This document shows, one piece after another, positions 57,059 through 64,000 of a DNA stretch of 64,000 nucleotides. The notes beneath the pieces were generated by a model. The model made no database searches, had not been told where the DNA came from, and saw nothing but the letters and a program-made list of their open reading frames with translations. The first letter of the stretch is position 1, and each line of letters begins with the position of its first letter. Source of the stretch: UBA4416 sp964541155 (GTDB lineage Bacteria; Bacteroidota; Bacteroidia; B-17B0; Aurantibacillaceae); the NCBI GenBank assembly GCA_964541155.1, contig CAZIPC010000001.1:186001-250000 (forward strand), written 5' to 3'. Position numbers and translations under genes: made by a program.

Positions 57059-58237
57059 ATGAATTATATATTATTTGACGATGAAGCTTGGCAAAATTTA
57101 CTGCCATTAACCTACACAAAACCAGTTTCGGAAATACGGATTGGAATTTTAACGATTACTCAAAAATGGAAAAAGCATTTAAATTCAGAAGTGTATTTTG
57201 AAACCCAACCCTATTTAAGTACTAAATATAAAAACAACATTACGGATGACGTTATTTTTATTAATGGTAAAATTTGCCCAACTAATGATTTAGTAAATCA
57301 AATAAATAAACTAGATTTTAATAAAGGAATTAAACAAAATGGAAATTTAATAGCTTATAGAAGTAATGCATCTTCTTGTTTAAATCAATCTTTAGCGCTA
57401 TCTAATTCTGAAGAGGTAGATATGAAATTGATATCTATTAATTATGTATATGATATATTTTTAAAAAATGGAGAAGCTATTATACAAGATTTTAATTTAT
57501 TAACATCTAATAAAACTAGTCTACCATTGTCAAACACAAATACTATAATTGGAGACAAGAAATTAGTGTTTTTAGAAGAAGGCGCAAAAGTAGAAGCAAC
57601 AATATTAAATACAAACTCTGGGCCAATATATATAGGTAAAGGGGCAGAAATAATGGAGGGTTCGGTTGTACGTGGTCCATTTTCTCTTGGAGATAACTCA
57701 GCATTAAAATTAAGTACAAAAATATATGGTCCAACTTCAATTGGACCTCATTGTAAAGTAGGAGGAGAGGTAAATAATTCTGTAATTTTTGGATATAGTA
57801 ATAAAGCACATGATGGATTTTTAGGAAATAGTGTGATAGGAGAGTGGTGCAATTTAGGTGCAGATACTAATAATTCTAATCTTAAAAATAATTATGGTAA
57901 TGTAAAATTATATAATTATAGTCAGCACAAAATGGTAGATACAGAATTGCAATTTTGTGGATTGATAATGGGTGATCACAGTAAATGTGGTATAAATACA
58001 ATGTTTAATACAGGCACTGTTGTTGGAGTTGGCGCTAATATATTTGGAGCTGGATTTCCACCTATTCATATACCTAGTTTTAGTTGGGGTGGAGCACAAG
58101 GCATAGAAGAATATCAATTTGTGAAAATGATAGAAACAGCTAATATAGTGTATGAACGCAGAGGGTTAGTAATTAGCTTAGAAGAAAAGACTATTTTAGA
58201 AACTATATTTAATGAAACTAAGCAATTTAGATTTTAA
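57059..58237 (+). CDS. GlmU-like sugar nucleotidyltransferase family protein (NTP_transf_4)
   Basis: 392-residue protein of the Bacteroidota 'GlmU family / putative sugar nucleotidyl transferase' type. The N-terminal half (about 1-150, NYILFDDEAWQNLLPLTYTKPVSEIRIG) is a divergent nucleotidyltransferase without the usual GxGTRM motif. The C-terminal half (about 155-385) is a left-handed beta-helix (IYIGKGAEIMEGSVV, SIGPHCKVGGEV, NTGTVVGVGANIFG) as in N-acetyltransferase domains. It may act on sugar nucleotides, but neither donor nor acceptor is known. The DinB-like gene lies 24 bases downstream. Confidence 0.85.
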   Translation: MNYILFDDEAWQNLLPLTYTKPVSEIRIGILTITQKWKKHLNSEVYFETQPYLSTKYKNNITDDVIFINGKICPTNDLVNQINKLDFNKGIKQNGNLIAYRSNASSCLNQSLALSNSEEVDMKLISINYVYDIFLKNGEAIIQDFNLLTSNKTSLPLSNTNTIIGDKKLVFLEEGAKVEATILNTNSGPIYIGKGAEIMEGSVVRGPFSLGDNSALKLSTKIYGPTSIGPHCKVGGEVNNSVIFGYSNKAHDGFLGNSVIGEWCNLGADTNNSNLKNNYGNVKLYNYSQHKMVDTELQFCGLIMGDHSKCGINTMFNTGTVVGVGANIFGAGFPPIHIPSFSWGGAQGIEEYQFVKMIETANIVYERRGLVISLEEKTILETIFNETKQFRF

Positions 58238-58261
58238 TAAGTAATTAAAAAATCTACAGAG

Positions 58262-58738
58262 ATGCAAAGAAATAAAACGCTTTCAAATAGATTAAGAGAA
58301 GTTTTTATTAATGGAAAATGGATTGCAAATACAAATTATAAAGACCAATTACTAAAAACAAATTGGAATGATGCTACAAAAAAAATAGGCAAATTAAATT
58401 CAATTGCCGAAATTACATTTCATATTAATTATTATTTAGAAGGACTTTTAAACGTTTTTAATGGAGGAAAATTAGAAATAAGTGATAAATACAGTTTTTG
58501 TATGAGCGAAATTTCATCTAAAATGGATTGGGTTAATTTAGTACAAGATTTAATTACTAATTCAGAAAAATTTGCAAATAAAGTTGAACAGATGGATGAT
58601 ATTACGTTAGATAGTTCTTTTATTGATGATAGTTATGGTACCAATATCAGAAATATTGAAGCGGTTATAGAGCATAGTTATTATCACTTAGGCCAAATTA
58701 CATTATTAAATAAAATAATTTCAGAAACTAAAAATTGA
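58262..58738 (+). CDS. DinB-like superfamily protein
   Basis: 158-residue four-helix-bundle protein of the DinB-like superfamily. Candidate metal-ligand histidines are in AEITFHINYYLEGLLNVF (about residue 53) and near the C-terminus in VIEHSYYHLGQITLLNKII. The layout is close to the DinB_2 pattern but with less complete ligands than the pyrimidine-operon DinB protein at 10541. The reaction is unknown. It is preceded by the GlmU-like gene and convergent with the lipid kinase gene. Confidence 0.75.
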   Translation: MQRNKTLSNRLREVFINGKWIANTNYKDQLLKTNWNDATKKIGKLNSIAEITFHINYYLEGLLNVFNGGKLEISDKYSFCMSEISSKMDWVNLVQDLITNSEKFANKVEQMDDITLDSSFIDDSYGTNIRNIEAVIEHSYYHLGQITLLNKIISETKN

Positions 58739-58747
58739 TACAATTTT

Positions 58748-59617
58748 TTAGCAAACAATTTTTAAGGCCAGAGGAAGTACTTGTATGTTTAGTTTTTCTT
58801 TAACAAACATTGGTTCACCATCAAAATGTACTGGTAATGATTCTTTAAATTTGATTTCTACTTTTTGCCCTTTTTCTGATTGTAATTTAATAGATGTATG
58901 AATTTTTTTAGAAAATAATTGTATACCTATTATTGGTATAGCAATTATTGAAAATGGTTTTAATATACTTATATTTAAAATGCCATCAGTTAATTCAGCT
59001 TCTGGCGCTATATATATATCGTTACCCCACTGTCCAGCATTTGCAATAGTTATTAAAAAGGCATCTGTATTTATGGTTTTCCCATCAATAGTAATGGTAT
59101 AGTTATTTGGTTTATAACCAAAAAATTCTTTGATGGTTGTTTTAAAATAGGTTATAAATCCTCTTTTTGTACTTATAGCAAATTCGTTTGCAATATGAGC
59201 ATCAAAGCCTATTCCTGCGGTACAAAAAAAAGGAATATTATTTATTACAGCGCCATCTATTATTTTTACAGTTTCTCTTTCAATTATTTTTAAAGCTTTT
59301 TTTAAATCCATAGGAATATGGTTACTTCTGGCAAGCCCATTGCCAGAACCTAATGGTAAAATGCCTAAAGCCATGTTTGTATTAATTAATACAGCAGCAG
59401 TTTGATTAACAGTACCATCGCCTCCACAAGCAACAACAACTGTATAATTACCATTTAATAACTGTTGTTTTACTGAATCAAAATCATGTTTGTTTTTCCA
59501 TACAATAAAATCATAATTTATATGTTTGGGAAAATTAGATTTTATAAACTCAATAATATTTATATTTTTTTTAACTCCCGCATTAGGATTTATGACAAAT
59601 GCTATTTTTTGATTCAT
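58748..59617 (-). CDS. Diacylglycerol kinase family lipid kinase (YegS/DgkB-like)
   Basis: 289-residue lipid kinase. The conserved GGDGTVNQ (about 65-72) and LPLGSGNGLARS (about 88-99) form the nucleotide-binding core of the DAGK catalytic domain, and FFCTAGIGFDAHIA follows. It begins KIAFVINPNAG, the family start. It phosphorylates diacylglycerol or a related lipid, recycling lipids in phospholipid metabolism; the exact lipid is unknown. It starts three bases downstream of the tsaB stop on the same strand. The length is normal. Confidence 0.9.
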   Translation of the reverse strand: MNQKIAFVINPNAGVKKNINIIEFIKSNFPKHINYDFIVWKNKHDFDSVKQQLLNGNYTVVVACGGDGTVNQTAAVLINTNMALGILPLGSGNGLARSNHIPMDLKKALKIIERETVKIIDGAVINNIPFFCTAGIGFDAHIANEFAISTKRGFITYFKTTIKEFFGYKPNNYTITIDGKTINTDAFLITIANAGQWGNDIYIAPEAELTDGILNISILKPFSIIAIPIIGIQLFSKKIHTSIKLQSEKGQKVEIKFKESLPVHFDGEPMFVKEKLNIQVLPLALKIVC

Positions 59618-59619
59618 AT

Positions 59620-60303
59620 CTATATTTTAGCAGTTGTAAAGAAAAATTCTTTTAAATAATTAGGTTCCGCATAAGCTACATCTACAAAGTTTTTGGAGCT
59701 GTATTTTTCAAAAGCCAACTCAATAATTGCAGATGAACTAGGAGAAATATTATCTATGAAATTAGAATTTGGAATATTTTTAAGAAGTGTTTTTGCTTTG
59801 GGCATACCATCTCCAAAAAAATAAATTGATTTATTAAAATTAAATATATCTATATTTTCTGGAGTTAATATTAAAGCTTGCAGTGGTAGTTCTTCTTTTA
59901 ACTCTTTAGTATAAGCTGCGCAATACACTTCCATTCTTCTGGCATCCATCATTGGAACAAAAATAGCATCTTTTGTATCGGTATGGTTTATAGCGATTAA
60001 ACTCATTGCTTTTAGTGTATCAATAGTAATTAATGGAATATTTAAGGCATAAGCTAATCCTTTAGCTGCCGAAAATCCAATTCTTAATCCAGTATAAGAA
60101 CCAGGACCTGAGCTAATAGCAATAGCATTTAAATCGTTAGTTTTTAAATGAGTTTCATGTAATATTTGTTGAATAAATACATGTAAATTTTCGGCATGAG
60201 TATATCCATTATTAATTTCTTTTATAGCAATTAATTGATTATCGTTAGATATAGCTACAGAGCACGTGGTTGATGAACTCTCTATATTTAATAAATAAGC
60301 CAT
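59620..60303 (-). CDS. tsaB: tRNA threonylcarbamoyladenosine biosynthesis protein TsaB
   Basis: 227-residue pseudo-ASKHA protein needed with TsaD, TsaC and TsaE for t6A37 formation in ANN-decoding tRNAs. LLNIESSSTTCSVAIS at the N-terminus and AIAISSGPGSYTGLRIGFSAAKGLA (about 59-83) are the TsaB signatures. The ATG at 60303, one base downstream of the upstream gene's stop, gives the usual TsaB N-terminus; an in-frame ATG at 60339 would overlap the adaptor gene by 35 bases. It is part of a TolC-adaptor-TsaB-lipid kinase run that may share a transcript. Confidence 0.93.
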   Translation of the reverse strand: MAYLLNIESSSTTCSVAISNDNQLIAIKEINNGYTHAENLHVFIQQILHETHLKTNDLNAIAISSGPGSYTGLRIGFSAAKGLAYALNIPLITIDTLKAMSLIAINHTDTKDAIFVPMMDARRMEVYCAAYTKELKEELPLQALILTPENIDIFNFNKSIYFFGDGMPKAKTLLKNIPNSNFIDNISPSSSAIIELAFEKYSSKNFVDVAYAEPNYLKEFFFTTAKI

Positions 60304-60304
60304 G

Positions 60305-61654
60305 TTATTTTTTTTCAGAAAATAATTCGTCTTTATCAACTACTTTTATTTTTTTACCATCTTTTAGAGTTTTAGATACGACTCCGTATGGCCCAGATAT
60401 GATTTCATCACCTAATTGAATACCTGATTTTATTTCAATAAAATCATTGTCTTGTATGCCAGTTGTTACATATACCATCTTAGCTATACCATTATTATTT
60501 ATAAAAACACATTCTTTAATTTCTTCTTTTTTTGTGTTAGCGCTTAATTTTTCTTCTTTTTCATCTTTCACAACAATAGATTCATCATCATTATTATACT
60601 GTGTTGATTTTGTGGTATCGGCACTTCTACTAGTTACTCCCTGAATAGGTATTGTAATAATATTTGCAGCTCGCATAGTTTGAATTTCTACACTAGCACT
60701 CATTCCGGGTCTAAAAGGTGCAGGATTATTTTCAGTAATTAAATCTAAATAAGATTCTCTTAATATTCTTACTTTAACAACAAAATTAGTAACCTGATCA
60801 ATAGAAGTTCCAACCGTATTTGCGGAATTAGCAACTTCTGTAACAATACCTTTAAATTTTTTTCCAACGTATGCATCAACTTCAATTATTGCAGTATCAT
60901 TTTTATGAATTCTAATGATATCATTTTCATTAACTTCAACACTTGCCTCCATTTCGTTAAGATTTGCTAAACGTAAAATTTCTGTACCTTGTAAACCCTG
61001 AACACCAACAACACGTTCGCCTTTTTCTACGTTTAATTTAGATACAGTACCATCAACTGGGGCGTAAATATAGGTTTTGTCTAAGTTAGAATTGGCTTCT
61101 TTTAAGGAAGCCTCAACACTTTTTACGTTATAATCAGATGCTTTAATAGTTTCAGAAATACCCTCAACATTAGCTTTAGCAGCTTCGTAATTAGCTTTAG
61201 AAGCATCAAATTCTTGTTGAGATATTACATTTTGATCAAACAATTTCTTGTTTCTAGCGTGAGTAGCTTCTACATTGGCTAAAGTTGCTTTAGCTTGATT
61301 TAATTGAGCGATAGTAGTTTTTAAATTTGCTTTTGAGCTATTTACAGTAGCATTAACACGTTCAAAAGCACTTTCGTAGATATCGGGTTTAATTCGGCAC
61401 AAAAGCTGTCCTTTTTTAACTTGTTCGCCTTCTTTTACTAGCATTTCAACAATTTCTCCTGAAACATCAGAAGTTATTTTTAATTCTGCTTCTGGTTGTA
61501 TTTTACCATTTGCCGATACAGATTCTATAATAGTTCGCTTAGTTGCTTTTTCTGTTGTAACAGTTGTAGGTTCTTCTCCTTTAAAAAATTTAAATCCAAT
61601 TACAATTAATAGTAATGCTATACAAATGCTGATAATCCAATATATTTTTTTCAT
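60305..61654 (-). CDS. Efflux transporter periplasmic adaptor subunit (HlyD/MacA family)
   Basis: 449-residue membrane-fusion protein. A single N-terminal transmembrane helix (about 4-24) anchors it. A biotinyl-lipoyl-like domain (DVSGEIVEMLVKEGEQVKKGQLL, about 67-90) encloses a long helical hairpin (about 100-185, SSKANLKTTIAQLNQAKATL) for TolC contact, followed by beta-barrel and membrane-proximal domains with a Lys/Glu-rich insertion (about 350-375). It would link an inner-membrane ABC or RND pump to the TolC-like protein encoded 9 bases upstream. The pump gene itself is not in this window. Confidence 0.9.
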   Translation of the reverse strand: MKKIYWIISICIALLLIVIGFKFFKGEEPTTVTTEKATKRTIIESVSANGKIQPEAELKITSDVSGEIVEMLVKEGEQVKKGQLLCRIKPDIYESAFERVNATVNSSKANLKTTIAQLNQAKATLANVEATHARNKKLFDQNVISQQEFDASKANYEAAKANVEGISETIKASDYNVKSVEASLKEANSNLDKTYIYAPVDGTVSKLNVEKGERVVGVQGLQGTEILRLANLNEMEASVEVNENDIIRIHKNDTAIIEVDAYVGKKFKGIVTEVANSANTVGTSIDQVTNFVVKVRILRESYLDLITENNPAPFRPGMSASVEIQTMRAANIITIPIQGVTSRSADTTKSTQYNNDDESIVVKDEKEEKLSANTKKEEIKECVFINNNGIAKMVYVTTGIQDNDFIEIKSGIQLGDEIISGPYGVVSKTLKDGKKIKVVDKDELFSEKK

Positions 61655-61663
61655 ATGTTTTTT

Positions 61664-63082
61664 TTAAAATCTTAATTCTTTTCCTTGATAATAGTCTAAT
61701 ACTTTTAATTTAAATATATAGTCATATTTAGCTTGTATATAATTTCCTTGAGCATTTTGTAAACGTGTTTTAGCTGTATTATAATCAAAAGTACTAATTG
61801 CTCCAACATTATATTTTTGTTGAGCATAATAAAACGATTGTTCTGATGCATATACAGAAGCTTTATTAGCATTGTATTTATTTAATGCTGCCTTTGCATT
61901 AGCATATGCTTGAGCAATTGTTTTGTATAAATTTTGTTCAGTTAAATCTTGAGTATATTTTGCATTTAAAGCATTTAATTTTGCATTTTTAATTCCTGAA
62001 AGAGTTTGCAATCCATTAAAAACAGGAACAGAAAGTGTAAATCCTACGCTTTTATTAACATTATCGCTAAACTGGTCGGCAAATGGTTTTTTTGAGGTAA
62101 TTATTTCTGTTTTAGGCGCATAAATAGCTTCGCTAGATTGGGTGTAATAAGGTGTTTGTTCAATTCCTACAATATTTATTGCATCAATTCTTTTATCTAA
62201 AGCAGATGTTCCTGTTCCTAAACTGCCCGTAGCAGATAGAGTAGGGCTTACTCTTCCTTTTGCAACAATTACATTTTTTTCGGCAGCTAGTACGTTATAA
62301 TATGCACTTTTTATTGAATGTTGATTTTTAAGAGCTAGTTCGTATATTTTTTGTACAGATAAATCTGTTATAGAGCTATTTTCAATATTAATATTAGATT
62401 TTACAATATTAAAATTTTGTAATGTGTCTATATTTAAAAGTTGTTTTAAATTTAATAAAGCAATTTGATAATTATTATCAGCTGCTGTTACATTTACTTC
62501 TTCATTGGCTAATTGTGCTTTTAAATCATATACCGCACTTTTTGCAAGTGTTCCGGCTTCTGTTAATTTTTCAGTTCGTAGCAATTGCTCTTCGGTTATT
62601 TTATATTGAGCTTGAGAAATCTGAAGAATTTCGTCACTAAAAATTACATTTATATACGAAGTAGCAACATTAAGAGCTAAATCATTTTTTTGTTGTAAAT
62701 AGTTTTCTTCACCAGATAAATAACTAAATTGATTAGCTTTGATTGTATTATATTGAGATAATCCAGACCAAATAATAACATTTGAAGAAACATAAAAGTT
62801 TTGAGATAAAACTTGTGTATTTGCAAATGTGTTAGTGTATCTATCAATTGTTCTACCAAAGTTATAGGTATGTTGTGCCCCAGCATTTATTGTAGGAAGA
62901 ATACTTGCTTTACTTTGAATAACATTATTTTCTTTTATTTTTATTGTTATTTCAGATTGTTTTAAATTAATGTTATTTTTTTGAGCATAATCAATACATT
63001 TTTCTAAATCCCAAGTGTTTATTTGAGATTTGGAAATAGTTGATAGAACTAAAAAGATAAATAGATATGTACTTACTTTCAT
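61664..63082 (-). CDS. TolC family outer-membrane efflux protein
   Basis: 472-residue outer-membrane factor with a signal peptide (1-19, ending ISKSQ). Two repeated helical halves are present (WDLEKCIDYAQKNNINLKQSEI near the N-terminus and IYELALKNQHSIKSAYYNV near 250), separated by strands of the barrel, with the C-terminal YNVGAISTFDYNTAKTRLQNAQ typical of TolC. It forms the channel of a tripartite export system with the adjacent adaptor. Substrates are unknown. It is first in its minus-strand run; no perfect TAnnTTTG was found upstream. Confidence 0.9.
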   Translation of the reverse strand: MKVSTYLFIFLVLSTISKSQINTWDLEKCIDYAQKNNINLKQSEITIKIKENNVIQSKASILPTINAGAQHTYNFGRTIDRYTNTFANTQVLSQNFYVSSNVIIWSGLSQYNTIKANQFSYLSGEENYLQQKNDLALNVATSYINVIFSDEILQISQAQYKITEEQLLRTEKLTEAGTLAKSAVYDLKAQLANEEVNVTAADNNYQIALLNLKQLLNIDTLQNFNIVKSNINIENSSITDLSVQKIYELALKNQHSIKSAYYNVLAAEKNVIVAKGRVSPTLSATGSLGTGTSALDKRIDAINIVGIEQTPYYTQSSEAIYAPKTEIITSKKPFADQFSDNVNKSVGFTLSVPVFNGLQTLSGIKNAKLNALNAKYTQDLTEQNLYKTIAQAYANAKAALNKYNANKASVYASEQSFYYAQQKYNVGAISTFDYNTAKTRLQNAQGNYIQAKYDYIFKLKVLDYYQGKELRF

Positions 63083-63252
63083 AATTTGTAAAATTCGAAG
63101 TAAATTTAACTAAAAAAATAGCTAAAATTACTCAACTACATAAACGGAAAAAAAATAATAGTATTGGTAAAAATACAAATGTTATTTGTTAGTAGTTTAA
63201 TTTTAACATAGGGCACTTTTTTAGTATTTTTAAGTTTTTTGGCTGAAAGAAT

Positions 63253-64000
63253 ATGACCCCATTTTTACAATATATTGCAGAGTATGTGTTTGAACATCAC
63301 CCTAATGATACAGAACGTTTATGTATTATATTACCAAATAAAAGGGGAGCTTTATATTTTAAAAAACATTTAGCAAATACATTTAATAAAACTATTTGGC
63401 TTCCAACCATTATCAGTGCCGAAGAATTAGTAGCCGAACTTTCGGGTTTACAACAAGCTGATAGTATTGATTTAATTTGTGAACTATATGCTGTTTATGT
63501 ATCCATATTGAAAGATAAAGCTGATTCATTTGATGTTTTTGCTAAATGGGGAACATTAATGTTGCAAGATTTTAATGAGGCAGATAGATATTTAGTTGAT
63601 ACTGATGCACTTTATCAAAATTTAAAGGAAGTAAAAGAAATTGAAAATTGGAGTTTAAGTGCTGATAATTTAACTACAACTCAGCAAGATTATATTGATT
63701 TCATGTTTCAAATGGGAACAATATATCACGAATTCATAAAAGTACTTCTTGCAAAAAAACATGCTTATCAAGGATTAATGTACCGACATGCTGTTGATAG
63801 ATACAAAAATTCTGACTACATCAAACAATTTTCTCACATATTGGTATGTGGCTTTAACGCTTTAAACAAAGCAGAAACAATTATCTTTTCGAATTTAGTA
63901 AAAGAAAATAAAGCAACAATACTTTACGATGTTGATAAATATTATTTAGAAAATGAATTGTATGAAGCGGGATTATTTCTTCGTAAAAATGTTTTAAACA
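63253..64000 (+). CDS. AddB-like helicase/exonuclease subunit (PD-(D/E)XK nuclease family), 5' part only
   Basis: First 249 codons of a large protein cut by the right edge. It opens MTPFLQYIAEYVFEHHP and RLCIILPNKRGALYFKKHLA, the Walker-A-like start of the AddB/RexB type UvrD-like domain in which the nucleotide-binding loop is degenerate (LPNKRGA). LPTIISAEELVAEL and VCGFNALNKAET follow in the order expected. The full protein probably ends in a PD-(D/E)XK nuclease domain, outside this window. AddAB processes double-strand DNA ends for recombination. It is divergent from the TolC gene with a 170-base gap. Confidence 0.75.
   Translation, partial: MTPFLQYIAEYVFEHHPNDTERLCIILPNKRGALYFKKHLANTFNKTIWLPTIISAEELVAELSGLQQADSIDLICELYAVYVSILKDKADSFDVFAKWGTLMLQDFNEADRYLVDTDALYQNLKEVKEIENWSLSADNLTTTQQDYIDFMFQMGTIYHEFIKVLLAKKHAYQGLMYRHAVDRYKNSDYIKQFSHILVCGFNALNKAETIIFSNLVKENKATILYDVDKYYLENELYEAGLFLRKNVLN

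Overview
The window is a low-G+C chromosomal segment from a member of the Bacteroidota, probably Flavobacteriia or a close relative. Evidence for this is the pair of type IX secretion (T9SS) C-terminal sorting domains, Bacteroidota-type -7 promoter elements (TAnnTTTG), the near-absence of Shine-Dalgarno sequences, DUF4476/DUF2851/DUF6132 proteins, a GlmU-like sugar nucleotidyltransferase family protein and a tmRNA with tag GEENSYAMAA. No phage, transposase, integrase or CRISPR array was seen. Most of the window is housekeeping DNA with short intergenic gaps.

Layout. 1-1.6 kb: end of a surface-polysaccharide locus (WbpB/WlbA-like dehydrogenase, WbpD/WlbB-like acetyltransferase). 1.7-8.5 kb: pseudouridine synthase, VWA protein, MazG-like, PhoH, SAM hydrolase-like, DUF4476, rhomboid and PhnP-like genes. 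8.6-19.7 kb: nucleotide metabolism (purA, pyrR-dinB-pyrB, guaA), RNase Z, LuxR-type regulator with a tiny membrane ORF behind it, LysM/binding protein, hemF, DUF502. 19.7-21.0 kb: acyltransferase and tRNA-Glu(UUC).

21.1-30.9 kb is the most distinctive region: a same-strand run for inorganic sulfur or persulfide handling. It holds a TauE/SafE permease, a CstB-like persulfide dioxygenase-rhodanese fusion, a rhodanese lipoprotein, DUF2892/DUF6132 small membrane proteins, two methyltransferases, a universal stress protein, a split YeeE/YedE transporter, a TsdA-like dihaem cytochrome, an outer-membrane beta-barrel and a Crp/Fnr regulator. Two copies of a GTAACA-AA-TGTTAC-type site lie at identical distances from a candidate -7 element and from the start codon of two genes in the run. 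I read them as operators of the local Crp/Fnr protein.

31-45 kb: a T9SS adhesin with about 14 Ig/PKD-like repeats, CDF transporter, CCA-adding enzyme, thiamine-binding protein, pyrE, Nudix, LacI regulator, lipoamide dehydrogenase, HTTM-like membrane protein, GNAT, FtsB/DivIC-like protein and an AlaDH/saccharopine-dehydrogenase-like enzyme. 45.1-47.3 kb is accessory: tmRNA, a class II Fic protein with eight phased operator half-sites in its promoter, a weak gene remnant and three 63-bp G+C-richer tandem repeats. 47.3-64 kb returns to housekeeping: DUF6155-like protein, thioesterase, topA, miaB, sigma-54 activator, monohaem cytochrome lipoprotein, DUF2851, PspC, K+ channel, GlmU-like, DinB-like, lipid kinase, tsaB, an efflux adaptor/TolC pair and the start of an AddB-like nuclease.

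All functional calls are from reading motifs and family resemblance; no database search was run.
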